Positions 24,640 through 36,900 of a stretch of 64,000 bases of DNA are shown here, in pieces (position 1 is the stretch's first letter; each line of letters starts with the position of its first letter). Origin of the DNA: Branchiostoma floridae. Taxonomy: Eukaryota > Chordata > Leptocardii > Amphioxiformes > Branchiostomatidae. Below the pieces are notes generated by a model. The model saw only the letters and a program-made list of their open reading frames with translations. It ran no database searches and had not been told where the DNA came from. The stretch covers positions 4,323,437 to 4,387,436 of the forward strand of contig NC_049997.1 in the NCBI RefSeq assembly GCF_000003815.2, read 5' to 3'. Both the position numbers and the translations under genes were made by a program.

Positions 24640-24715
24640 GTAACTGGCCCCTCCCCGCGGGAGGGCGGCGGATGTTTGGCGGGCAGCTATAAGCGAGATT
24701 TAATCAGGCTATAAT
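24640..24715 (-). repeat. GC-rich end of a dispersed element
   Basis: The minus strand starts TAGCCTGATTAAATCTCGC and continues with CCGCCGCCCTCCCGCGG. Related to 14590-14705. Confidence 0.45.
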
Positions 24716-25129
24716 AATGGCCATTTTGGGGGGAAAACTGGATCTATCTATTAGGGCCAAAACGTCAGCTTTGAAAAAAAATACTCGTTTTATTTTTGTT
24801 CATAACTCATGACGTTGGCCCGTATCTAATTCAACGTACGAGTCGCGATGGCTAGACTAGAATATGTCTAGATAGTGTCATTAATTGCATTAGACAGTAG
24901 TTCTCTTTCTACTGCCACGTATTCAATTCCTTTCAAAATTCCTTTCACGTTTATCTCAGCCCTATTTATTTTCAAATTGAATTCACGAAAGCCTCTGATC
25001 AGAATGATATGGAAAGGATATGGGAAGTAACGTCCAGTGCGTATAGCTGGATCCCACGAGAGTTGGGAATAGAGAAGGAAACGCAATATTAGCCCTATTC
25101 TTTTTTCCAAAATTTCTTGAAATTGTTTC

Positions 25130-25227
25130 AAACAATACTTGGCTCTAGCATAAGCCGTTCTGGCGTTATACGACATCAAAGTTGGCGCAGGCCTCAAAAG
25201 CCCCCCCCCCCCCCCGTCTGAATAGGG
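25130..25227 (-). mobile_element. Fragment of the piggyBac-like MITE
   Basis: The minus strand reads CCCTATTCAGACGGG, a poly-G run, then GAGGCCTGCGCCAA and CGTATAA...GAACGGC..A.GCTAGAGCCAA, following 13126-13205. The left end is preserved, the TTAA is not, and the other end was not found. Confidence 0.65.
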
Positions 25228-26838
25228 TGTAAGAGCAGACTTCGTAAACTCGGCCTCTCCTCTTGAGCTTACTTTTGGTGAGTTGAGCTTGTATAGGAGT
25301 TTTCTTGTCCTATTTTAGGAAGAAGAGATGCTGTTCCAGGAAGTTCCAAACTTAGTCGACTACCCAGAAGTGGTTTCATAAACTTTCAAACAGATAATCC
25401 ATTAAACTAGAAATACAACATTTTCGAGAAAATGCAGCATGTTTCTCTCACAGCATTTTGCCAGTTACCAGTTGCTACTCACGCACATTAATATACATTT
25501 AGGCTCGCTTACCCTATAGCGTTGTGTAAGAGGAAAACAAATACTTTTGATTGGGTTTTTGGACCAAGTCAACAGCAAAACCATACTATACCATTATGCT
25601 CAATCAATGTATTGTGTCCGAGAAAAATATTTGCAGCAACGTAAATATCTAACCTAAGCTCTGATTGACTATTTACGGAAGAGAAAGAAACAGAAAAAAA
25701 AAAAACAATTTGGTATTTTCCCTTCGGAAAAAAACATAAAGGTAAAGTTTTACAACTTGTTTAACTTGCGAAGTCCGGGGTTTCCTGCGAAGTCTGCAGG
25801 GGCTTGCTTTTTTATCAATCATTGGCGACACACGGCCTAGTTTCTGAGCACAGAACTAATTATGTATCGATTTTCGTCCCTGGATGAATTAGCTTTTTTT
25901 TCTCTGATTGTTATTTTGTCATCTGGCTCATATCAAGGCAGATTAATTAGACAAAGATCGTCCAAAAGTTACCCAAGCATTAAAAGTCTACATGGATACC
26001 TCATCTGGATATTTCGTGAAATCATATTCATAAATGTAACCTGCTTTTTTATGCACAGACTAGACATGTGTACATTTACAAACGATATCCTGATAACCTT
26101 CCTCATGGCAATACTAAGTGGTTCTATTGAAGTTGTGAAAATCTTTATCTTTTATATTGCTGTTCGACATGTTGCATGCTTTAAACCTTGTTTATATGGC
26201 AACACTTTACGTTTGGGACAGCACTGTTAGCAGCGACACCTAGCTGCAGTGCGAAATATAGCCAGTTAGTATGGCTCTGAGGGAGGGGCCCGGGGAAAAA
26301 CGGGCACCGAGACGCGTACGGTGGCCATAATTTTGCGGTAATTTTCGAACGTGATAAAATTCTTTACGGATCATGATTAATATTTTACAGGTGCATTGTA
26401 AGATAAGGTTAACTCTCAAGGACGAAATTCGAGGGTAGTGAAATAGGAAAAGATGTTAATCATGATCTTTGCTCATAGCCCTACAGCTTTCGGTCGTAAA
26501 ATACATTTAAATGGGGTTAACGATTTAGATTCTCATGTGTACTCAAGTTTCAGAAGTAATGCGTTCCACGTTAGGCGATAAAAAGTGATAAAACAAGCAT
26601 CCTCTGTGAAAAGTAGTTAATTTTAAGATCGGTGTGAATCTTTAAAATGTAGAGTCATTCTTACAGATATCAGAAACTTAAATGTCCTCTACTGCATCAT
26701 AAAAATAGCTGAAGAAAACTGAGCGATTCATTCTATTCAACCGTATTGATCAATCTTTTAGGGATGGATAAAATTTTCAACATGATTTTGCCGACTCAAA
26801 TGGACGTTTAATGCTAAATCGTACAAACGTTTTACTTT

Positions 26839-27199
26839 GGCAACACCGATTCTATTTGTTGTTTCTCGGATTTTCCGACCCTATTTTTTCCGATTTGAAA
26901 AAAAAAAAAAAAAATTTCAAATTGATGGCACCTCGTGTTGACTAAACTTCACTTCCTCTCCTTTCTCAAATCAACTATGGGCCTAAAATTTCAGTACCTG
27001 TATGTGCCTATTTTGGACCATACGGTTATAATTTTTCTTCAAATTTTGGACTATGCTTTACCAGGGACCCCCAAAATGTTGAAGGTTTAGGTTTTCCTGT
27101 CCGATCTCTCCCACCCCGACCTTTTGAATTTTTCTTGACCGAACGACCCAATTTTTTTCTGAAAAAATCCGAGAAACAACTAATAACATTGGTGTGGCC
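26839..27199 (+). mobile_element. MITE with long inverted ends
   Basis: The left end GGCAACACCGATTCTATTTG continues with TTGTTTCTCGGATTTT. The complement of the right end reads GGCCACACCAATGTTATTAG and then TTGTTTCTCGGATTTT. The inverted ends are roughly 40 bases long with a non-coding centre. No clear target duplication. Confidence 0.7.
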
Positions 27200-27898
27200 T
27201 AAATTATTTCATGTAACACGTTATACAATCTTGGGGTCAATAACTTTTACGTTAACCAAACTGCAATGAAGCAATCGTATTCCTATCCTCTGAGACGTTT
27301 ACCTTTTTTGACGCATGGCGAATTGGGAAAGTTTTCCAGACGTATGTCATCAATCTTACTGACCTTGCGGTCTTTACCACTATGTCTTCAAAACATTCCC
27401 AACCGGTGCTGACTGGCCTATCACCATAGAAACAGCCATCATGGGCTTAAATCCATTACTTTTATGTAGCACACTGCCTCTAGTGGTCTCACCTCTCTTA
27501 AAAACGCCCGCCTTTCTGGAAACTTTGATGAACTGTCGCTGTCGGGCAGTATTTTGGTGATGTGGGATTTTTCACGCCCTTTGGGTTCTTAAAAGGTACC
27601 AATTACGTTCGTGAATGAGTAGGCCGAACTTCCCCAGACGTGATGATACATCATGTATGTCCCTTGAGATTCAACAGTAGGGAACGAATTTTGCTCATAA
27701 AGAGACCAGCATAATCCTAACCTCAGGTTACTGATATGCAATATTAGGCATGCCACATTGTTACCGTAAAGCATTCGCCGGCACAGAAGGTCGAGGACTT
27801 TCAGGAAATATCGTTTGGTTGACCTTTTATTTTAAATCCACCTTTTAACGTCTCTTTGCATTTCTTTATATAAACAAAAGCATAAATATTATTGTAAC

Positions 27899-28110
27899 GA
27901 AATATACCCACCAGGCCCAATACATTTTACGATACATATAGAATACAACACGGTGTATTCCGTATCGCCCAAGGTATCAGCCCGACCCGCGGGAGGGCTG
28001 AGACCGTACTCGATGGCGCCGTACTCGGCCCACTCGAAACAGTTCGATTTATTCGAATGGAGCCCGTGTGATAAGCCCGGGCCGTACGGAAATATCATAC
28101 AAGTAATCAC
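27899..28110 (+). repeat. Copy of the palindromic repeat family seen at 54456-55170
   Basis: Shares AATACAACACGGTGTATTCC, GTATCGCCCAAGGTATCAGC, and CTCGAAACAGTTCGATTTAT followed by TCGAATGGAGCCCGTGTGAT with the 54-55 kb copies. Confidence 0.7.
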
Positions 28111-28465
28111 TAATATAGTCTCACAACATTCTTAAAAGGTTGTGTTTCCCGCGATAACATTGAAGAGTACTAATTCGTTCCATGCGTAAACGTAACATTT
28201 AGCCTTCCTTGATAAAAATAAATATCACCTTTCATGCCAACTGACGTCATCGCACGTTAGCGTAAATAAGAAATTGGCGTATGATTTCATACCATAATAC
28301 CCTTGACCAAATATAATCTTGTCATATCTTATGTTTAGTCATGCCTGTCAAAAACTGAAATGTTTGCTTCACTTCGAATGTGGTTCGTTTGAAAAGGTTA
28401 TGCAGTATGCTTACAGGAATGTTCGATCGTTCGTTCAGGTTTTTTTTTTGTAGTGCCTAAATTTA

Positions 28466-28785
28466 CAGGGCTAGAAATTCTTTTTTTGTGCATACATGCA
28501 CAGGTGCAGGTAACATTGAAAATCAGGCAGATTTACCTGCACTACTCTGAATTTAGAAAGTATGGATCGTACTAGAAATGTTCAGGAACTATTGCTATTT
28601 TTTTTCGTTTATAGGCGGAATCGTGCAGATAGTAACAATCCACATACACCTACATCCTAGGACATTTATGTATAAAACCAGTGCATGGACCAGTTGAAGT
28701 TAGGTGCAGGTAGACACCAGAAATACCTGCACAGCTCCAACTTAACTGCACTAACCTACATATGCAGGTGGTATTTCGAGCCCAG
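28466..28785 (+). mobile_element. hAT-like MITE
   Basis: Starts CAGGGCTAGAAATTC and ends GTATTTCGAGCCCAG, imperfect inverted repeats of the CAGGG type used by hAT elements. Internal repeats of GTGCAGGTA occur in both orientations. Flanking 8-mers do not match, so the end assignment is tentative. Confidence 0.55.
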
Positions 28786-29233
28786 AATGTATATGGGCAG
28801 CAGGTATCAGTAGCAAGCTATAAATTTACAGCTACGGGCTGCAAGCCCTTCAACGTTCTCATCCGGACCGCAAGACACGCATTTTATGTCCTTACCGAAA
28901 AACGTGCATTCTCGATCGATATGCTCTACTCGGTATGGAACCAGGATCTCCCAGTTACCAACTAATTGAAACCGATAGCGGAACTGTGAGGCTGTTACTG
29001 TATACAGACATCCATACTGCGCTTATTTTTGTAGAAAAATAAAATTTTCAAGAAGGTATTATTTTCATTCCAGACTTCCTTGCGCATAAAATCATTACCT
29101 TACAACATCGATAAAGAAAACAAAATTAACTGTGCAACATCTTAAACTACAACGATAAAAGACAAATACTAGTATATAACTGACAAATAATGGCTGCATA
29201 ATCAGGTAAAAGACATTTCGCTATCATTCTAGC

Positions 29234-29430
29234 CTCCATAGCAGGCTCTTTGGGGCCTTTTCATGGCTCATAATACACTTATGCTGGCCATTTCTTTTTG
29301 TACTGGATCGTTGATTGCCGATTACGGGGCCAATAATCAGCGACGGTCGGCAAGCAGCGATTCAGTGCAAAAAGAAATGGCCAGCAAAAGTGTATTATGA
29401 GCCGAAAAAGGCCATGAGAGCCTGCTATGG
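29234..29430 (+). repeat. Foldback (hairpin) element
   Basis: Two arms of about 68 bases are near-perfect inverted copies: CCATAGCAGGCTCT...TGGCTCATAATACACTT...GGCCATTTCTTTTTG, and its complement ending GAGCCTGCTATGG. A loop of about 60 bases separates them. No coding capacity. Confidence 0.85.
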
Positions 29431-30189
29431 ACGTCATTTGCTACTATCATTCGTCATTTGTATGATTGACATAATCATTGTTAAAAATGACGGTGTCTCG
29501 GTTTTGGTTTTTCCAAATCGAACAATTATACCCGCTATCTGCGGAAGACATCTTTAATACTATTGCAGCAGCTTTCAGGCTACCGCATATCAGTCGCCGA
29601 AACTGCTAATGAAGCTTGGGAAGGCGCCATTTAATAGATCCTTTCATTAAAACGTAGGGTCCATCAGACTAGGAAGGCTCGCAAATCACAGCAGCCTAGC
29701 TGTTGGTTGATCCTGTATTACACGTCCTTGATTGCGACCAGACATACAATAGGGGCCGGATAATCACGACCCGGACAATTTAAATGCATCAGGTGACCGC
29801 AAGCAGGTAATCCAGTGAGTATAGTAATAAGGCTACAGCAAATAAATTGTCTGCATGACACCACCTCTTGTAAAATTGACTCTAATACTAGAACCAAAAA
29901 AAAAAGACTTTTGTGTCATTCCTGGGAGGTGGGGTGTTTTGGTGGGGGGTGTTGCTGCAACCCGCCCCCCCCCCCCCAGCCCTGTCTGCCCGTCTGGATA
30001 TAGGGTTAAAACAAGAAGACTGGATGAAAATAGGGCTATAAATGTTGTAGTAAGAACTAGAGCAGCAAAACCGCAACCACAAGCCTTCTTTATTTCTGTA
30101 TTCACTTAAGGCTATGGCAGTGGTGTTTTACGTCTACAACTACAATGGTAGTTGCATTACAAATGTCATTTCAAGAACTAGGCTGTACC

Positions 30190-30490
30190 AGACTTGTGTC
30201 ATTTCTGCAATTATACTCAAGGCTACCTCTCTAGTGTCAACTCTTCAGGTACACCCAATGCTACCTCACTAGTGTTGCTTCTACAACTTCACTCCATGCT
30301 ATTTTCACTAGTGTCACATTTTCTACGACACTAAATGCTACCTCATTTGGGTCACTTCTACAACTACATTTCATTGTTATCTCACTAGTGTCAGATGTAC
30401 AACTAAAACCATGGCTACCAACTAGTGTCACCTCTCGGATGCACTCAAGGCTACCTCAACAGCGTCACTCATTGGTGTCGCTTCTGTAGC
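30190..30490 (+). repeat. Degenerate 38-39-bp minisatellite upstream of gene B
   Basis: CTAGTGTCA-type cores occur near 30231, 30269, 30308, 30348 (altered), 30385 and 30423, about every 38-39 bases, alternating with CTACAACTACA and ATGCTACCTCA. About seven or eight diverged units end some 410 bases before the gene B start codon. Confidence 0.75.
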
Positions 30491-30901
30491 TACAGTCAAG
30501 CAAACTACACGACATATTTCCTAATTTGGATATTTTCTTGTCCCGTGTACCATCACTGGAGGGTGCGAAAGAAGATGTTGTGTTTGTTTTGAAATCAGGT
30601 CAAAGTTAATGTGAGCGCAGACGCCATCCATATAATTCCCTTCTCCTTGCCTAACCATTTTCACAGAAGAGATAGGGCAACATAACCATTACGTATTCAC
30701 CACACGAACCACCCGTCTATATACATCATCGTCATACACGCCTTGGACAGTTGAAAACATCCAGACTACATAACGCGCATTGGGTCCAACAGGAATCTGC
30801 TTAAAGTGTTCTTCGTGCATTGGACGCGTTTGTGTCAATGAGCTTCTTATTAATACAATTTTTTGGTCTCAGGATTCTAACAGAAGAGCTGGATTGAGAG
30901 A

Positions 30902-30974
30902 ATGAGGATGACGCTGGCGTGGAGCGTGCTTTTTCTCGTAGTACTTCACGTACAGCTGATGGCATGCTCTCTCG
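30902..30974 (+). CDS. Gene B exon 1: signal peptide
   Basis: Encodes MRMTLAWSVLFLVVLHVQL and a short cleavage region, ending one base into a codon at a GTGAGT donor. It has the same 73-bp length and phase as gene A exon 1. A second in-frame ATG is two codons in. A good acceptor (TTTTTTGGTCTCAG, ending 30872) sits 29 bases before the ATG, suggesting an upstream non-coding exon. Confidence 0.8.
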
Positions 30975-33900
30975 GTGAGTACAAGTCCATTTTAACATTC
31001 TATCGTGGTGTGTCTGGCTAGGTTTACGTGAACTAGAATTATGTAACAATGACACTATTACAGCTTATTTCTTGATAGTTATTTTGAACGTATCTGAGTT
31101 AAACTAACAGTGTCTAAATACATTACGACATAAAACCCTATTGTAACTGTTGTAATAGAAATGGTTAACCCTTGTTTTATGCTATTGAACATATAAACTA
31201 CTGTAGCAGGTCAAGCTTCAAACATGATGTTAACTATGTATAGTTAAATTGACGAAAAGGGACAAACAACCCGTAGCTATCTGTATATTTTTTAGTTGAT
31301 AGAATTTCCATATCATCTTGTAGACAGAACAGAACGACATCTATGGTTTCATTCAATAATAACTCTTAAAAGCAGTTTATTATTCCATGAACAACATTCC
31401 TCGACATTCATGAACGACAATCATCTAAATGGCAATAACGTTGCAGTTAGGAAGTTGCCAACGGAAATGCGTCGTTTAGATTCTGACATATTCGCCCTGT
31501 AAATATGAGTGTCATGAGAAATGACGTAATAGTCGAACCTGCCTTTTGAAGAAGAAAGAGTGGGTCGTCTCCGAAGGGTTGCCGTGTCGCAATCAGCGGG
31601 ATATGCGGAAGCCGTCACTTGCAATGGGGCGCTTTATGATGATGCATTGCTGGTAGAACACCATGAAGATGTTTCTAAGACGTTGTCTCATGTGTAACAT
31701 GGTTTCATAATGATATGAGGACTTCAAACAGCTTTCTTAAGATGTTCAGCGTCTTGAAATGCTATCATCTATAAACCTTTACTATTGTGCTATCATAAAC
31801 GGTGGTAAGTACACTGTAAGGGGCTATAGATAATTCTGTTTTCAATCATGGCAATGGAATACAGATGCATAGTATTTGTGATGGAAAACATTTTACAATT
31901 ATACTGACTGGTTCAAAGATATACATGTAGGATACTTGTACAATCTAACGTTTCCAGCTTTTGGCTGTCGGTGGCCTATATATGCAATAGTGCATAACGA
32001 CCGCTTAAGATTTTGATTCATTTTATTCAAATTCATGCATTGGGGTGTACTATCTTAGTGTACTATTCGTGAAGTGGAAATTATATCAAGATTATTACAA
32101 TTTTAATAATACAATAATAAAAAAAATAATGAAGATACTTTTTCGAAATCACGGTGCTCAATCAATATTGTAAATAATCTAATGTGGAAAGCGTAATAGA
32201 TACGTTATTTCCAATAAACATATTTTTATCCAAACATGTCTTTCATGCCTGTCAGCCAGTTTTATGTCACCATATCTATATTCTATGATATTGCAACAAA
32301 ACCATTTTAGATTAACTTGACACCACAGTAGGACTAACATATACTGTAAATGCATTAAAGTTGGCGGGGATTTAATTTCGCGGTAGCGGGGAAAATGACT
32401 TTTCGAGGTGGATTTAAGTTCGCGGTAACACCATCGACTGCAGTCTAATACCTAAAGTTTATAGATTTAAGTTCGCGGTGAAGTGGTCGCCGCGAAAACC
32501 GCGAATATTAATCCACCGCGAACATTTCTGCATTTACAGTATTACCTTTCCGCATAACATATCTAACATATCTAACCGCAACACAGCATATCATATTGCC
32601 AATTTAAAACCAATTAACTATATCTAAGACAACTATCAAATAGTGGATTTCACACTGTTTCTACATTTTATCTCTTTTATCTTTACTTTATGTATTGTCG
32701 AATATCGTATGTTGTAGTTTGTTGTTGCAGGTATTGTGAGAAATGTTTCCCCTTATCTTATTTTCTATTATTGAATGTAAGTTGTTTGATTGGAAGCAGC
32801 TAACAGAATAACTAAAAACAGCATGTGATTTATTCATTTTTTTTTCTGTCATCTTTACCCAGAGTTTTCTAACTCAGTGCTATTGCACTGCTTTGCAGTA
32901 GGACCCTGCATTCATGAATTGAAATGAAAACATACACATGCAGACATAATTGACATAATTTGACTAGATAACAAACAGAACATTTATCAAATGTCATAAG
33001 GAAGATATATTATAGATCGCATCTGGTTTTCAAAGCACATAATACAGCAAGACTTTGTCTTTTTGTAACGTTGACGTTTTGACAGGTTTCTTTGTTTCGA
33101 AACTACTATAGCCATTGTCGTGCTGCTATGATTATAATGCCAAAGATTATTTGCAAGTTCATACCTGAAGGCTAATTGCAAGTACATAGTAGAAAAATAA
33201 CAAACATACATTTGACAATAAGCATAATGGTGAAATGAGGATACTCGAATACTAGTGTTGGCTTGTTCTAAATACGTTCGGTTTGACTTCTTTTCTGGAA
33301 GCATGGTGGAACCGTGTAGCGCAGTGGCAGTTTCTTCGGCCCGTGACCGAGAGGTTGCGGGTTCGAATCCGCCTGCTGTGTTACCGATCTTGTGCCCTTG
33401 GGAAAGGCACTTTACACGACTTAAACTATACTCAGGGTGAGTACCTAGAGTACCCAGTTTCGGCTCGGGCCGTCCTTCGGATAGGACGTTAAATGGGAGT
33501 CCCGTGTTTGGGGAGAGCAACACCCCAAGCACGTTAAAGAACCCGCCACATGTGCGAACATCCACCCGAGCGGATCAAACCATTCCGGCCAGAAATAGGG
33601 GTAGGGAATCTCCCGAGCAGCCCTCGTAACCTTCGCCTATTGGGTCAGTTAGTCCTCACTCATAGTGAGCAATTGGGCTGGTCTCAATCATGATGTGTCT
33701 GACCTGGGGTGAAGAGTTGCTGTTACAGTTCCAAGTATGTAACCCGTAACCTTGAGTGGCCTTCAGGCCTTGTTACGTGGTGACCATTGAGTAAAAAAAA
33801 AAGCAGAATGAGACGAAAAGCCCCGCTTTCACAGCGAGTTGTGGGTCCTGTCCATCTGGGAATGTGAAGAAGATGGATGACATCTGCGCGCGCATCAATT

Positions 33901-36900
33901 TTAGTCCATTTCCAACCGTAAACGTTTTTGACTAGACTGATAATCGCACAAAGCTACAGCAAAATGAATTAATACACTATATGTTGTTAGTAGCAAACAA
34001 AATCCAAGAACGGATACAATGTTGTAAAATGCCGAAGTGAATTTCAATGTCAACCAAGATGTTAAAGAACAAAAAAAAAAGAACAAAAGAACATGTCGTT
34101 AAGTGCTGTGTAAAATCTTTTTTCACCATTTCTAACCAAACAAAATACTTTTTACGCTCACATCAGTTTGGGTCATAATATGTCAATATAATATGTAAAA
34201 TAAACAATGCCAAAACATTGAAATTGCTTTAAATTGCTTTCTTTAAATACAGTGTTAACGATCAGATACTCAACTTTAGAGTGATTAATGTGGCTACGCT
34301 CGGTTGGCTAATGTAGGTACTCCTGTCCCCATTATAAATGGACTCCCACGAAAAAAATTACACTAAGCCATTAACTACTTAAAAGCTTGTGTTCCCATGA
34401 TTTTTCGTATTTTCTTTGAACCAGGGAATAGGTAATCTCTTTAATGCACTTTAAAACATATTTAGCCCAGATTTGATCCTTTATGCGTAAAGATAAAAGG
34501 GTCGACCTAATGCTATGGGATTTGGAGATTTAAGGAACGTGGTATAGCTGGCCTCCTTTTAATGATAGGTCAGTTTAATGCGCTTATATGGATGACATCC
34601 CCTTGGAACGACCGTAAGACGAAAAATGTTTGGCAAAAATAGTTGCGTTTTTAGTAAAATTTCGGTGGTTAGAAATATTTTTTAAAAATGACACACGGAG
34701 TATGTGGCTTGATGAACAATAGATTATTCTTTTTTAATATTTCGCATTTTCTTTTGACATTGGAAATGACTTGAGCATGAGAGAACATGGTATTTCTCTA
34801 TTTTATCATGTTGACGTTTACAGTAGAAATACATCGAAAATTAAGTTTGTTTGGATGCCAATAATGAAATAAAATCAACCTACGTTCAAAATGATATAAT
34901 TTGCGGCCACACGTAACATTGGCTCAATACTACAAAATATATACTTGGCCGAACATGTTATTACCCATATTAAGTTTAGTAATGTGATGCATTTTTTCCC
35001 CGAGACGTTTCCAAGAAATCCGCAGCATTTATGAAATATGGAACTATAGATTTTGTCCCAAGTGACGTGTGCAGCAAACCTGGTTGGCATGTATTGGTCA
35101 CAACTGAAAAAAAGTGGGCCCCGTCGGGGATTTCATGGGTTGTGCTTTGGCACTTTCTGACGTGACCCCTAAGTGGCCCCGCGGGACACTCTGTAGCTAC
35201 TGGGCTATATTTTGGCCCTGTCGGGCCCCAAACGCTTTAACTCGAAGGAGTTAAAATCAGCCCAGGACCCGGCAAAGAGTAGACGCTGTGACCTACCTCC
35301 GCGGTTTCCGGCAGTCCATCGGGACAAATCTGTTGCTTCGGAGCCCGGCCGGGGCTTCAGCCCCGACGGGGACCGGTAAAATAGTGACATAAGCCTAAAT
35401 CATATATATGTCTGCGTTGCATGTACAAAATCGTTAAACTGGCTTTCCTGATTCAATTTTCGTCTAAATGTCTAGTAGAGGTCTGAGACGTCGTTAGTCG
35501 CAGATGAGATCAGACAAATTAAGCCTAAGGTCTGAAGCTCTTGCCAATATCTAAACCCTGGATCAACGTAAATTAGATAGAGATTGCTTTTTGATACCTC
35601 GAGGCCAATGATAGGATTGGTTATGGAAAACCCTGGCTTGTATTCGAAAAGATAAGTGGCGGAAATTATTGTAAATCATGTGTATGAATCGTTTTTGGTA
35701 TTCTAAGTATTATTGGTCTCTGCGTCCTCACTTAACCTGGGTTACACAACTTTTAAGCTGTTTGGGCTTATTGGGCCACCTCCGAGAGAGTTTATTACCT
35801 TTAAGTCGAAAGGACTTTCTCTTCCCTAAAGCCACTAATCCTTAACCACTATTCTTAGAGCCGATTCGTAATCACTGTGAACATCAGCCCAAAACGAGTC
35901 AGAATTTTTGCTACTATGAAAAACAGTCGCTACATCACCTATCACCATGGTTACATAAAGTTTTAAGCCCGAATATAATTGGTCAATTTTAGTTTGCTCT
36001 AGGTGTTTGCCACAATGCTTCTAATGGCCAACCTAATTTGTAAACCTAGTCTTCCATATAGCTTTAGCCTTTTGCAATAATTTATTCTTGTCACTTATCT
36101 GATTTAGTCGCTGGACGGATATATTATGGTATCACTGTAGTGTCATAGACACAATTTTCTTACACATGGTGCTATCGAGGGTAACTTCTTAAAATTTCTT
36201 TTAAAATTTGTTCATCTTTTTTCTCACCTGCAGACGTTTCGATGTCTGTCGATATACTTTAATATCTTGCACTTTTTTTACTTTTTTTTATTTTATCACA
36301 ATTACTCATCAAACAAAAAAGTGGACGACTCAGGTTCTATAACCACACCACAGCATAAAAACGTAACAAAGTTAGCAAACATTTGAATGCTAACAAATAA
36401 AAAACTGTTCATTTATCTGAGCAGCTACAGTATAGTACGTGTCAAACCACCCAAAATACATGGAGAACAAGAGATAGCCACAACGTTCCGTTACAAAGTA
36501 AAGTTCCAAGTAAAGTTATTATAAGTTGCCCAGCAATATAGCCGAGAATCCAAGAAAGCATATTTAGCAAAATAAATTTATTTTGCATTTTGTAACATAA
36601 TGGCATAATAGGAAGTAGATTCTCCATTCATTTCTTTGAATTTTAAGCCGGATCAACGCAATAGAATAATTATTGTAGACCAATATATTTGCACACATCA
36701 TGTGAATATAATGTCGTTCTTTCAGTATAATTTAATTTTTTCAGAAAATAAGCCTATTTCGCAGCTTGCGTTTAATTTTAACAAACGCCAGAAATACGAC
36801 AGAATAATGCAAATATTCTGTAAAGCGGCTGTACAATTCTTCCATTTACGTTCACGAGAATTTTATTCAATTTCGGAGCCAAAATATTTGGCCTTTAGAA

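Larger units (their letters stand above)
10897..30901. other. Intergenic region between receptor genes A and B
   Basis: About 20 kb with no recognised host coding exon. It holds the 3' UTR of gene A and the repeats listed separately: piggyBac-like MITE, SINE fragments, two LINE 3' ends, a local duplication, the assembly gap, hairpin elements and a degenerate minisatellite just before gene B. Positions 23290-24190 repeat an AATTTATGTACCAACAT motif at least three times with irregular spacing. Open frames of about 110-120 codons at 24868-25197 (minus) and 25862-26230 (plus) are not recognised. The first overlaps a repeat and the second is AT-rich with no visible domain. Confidence 0.6.

Noticed and set aside
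24868-25197. 109-codon minus-strand frame
   Set aside because: Its start overlaps the piggyBac-like MITE fragment, and the rest shows no domain.
25862-26230. 122-codon plus-strand frame
   Set aside because: Hydrophobic and AT-rich, with no recognised motif and no paralogue. Chance frames of this length are expected in 64 kb.
33306-33375. tRNA gene at the SINE head
   Set aside because: The promoter boxes fit, but the same body follows in several dispersed copies and there is no acceptor stem.
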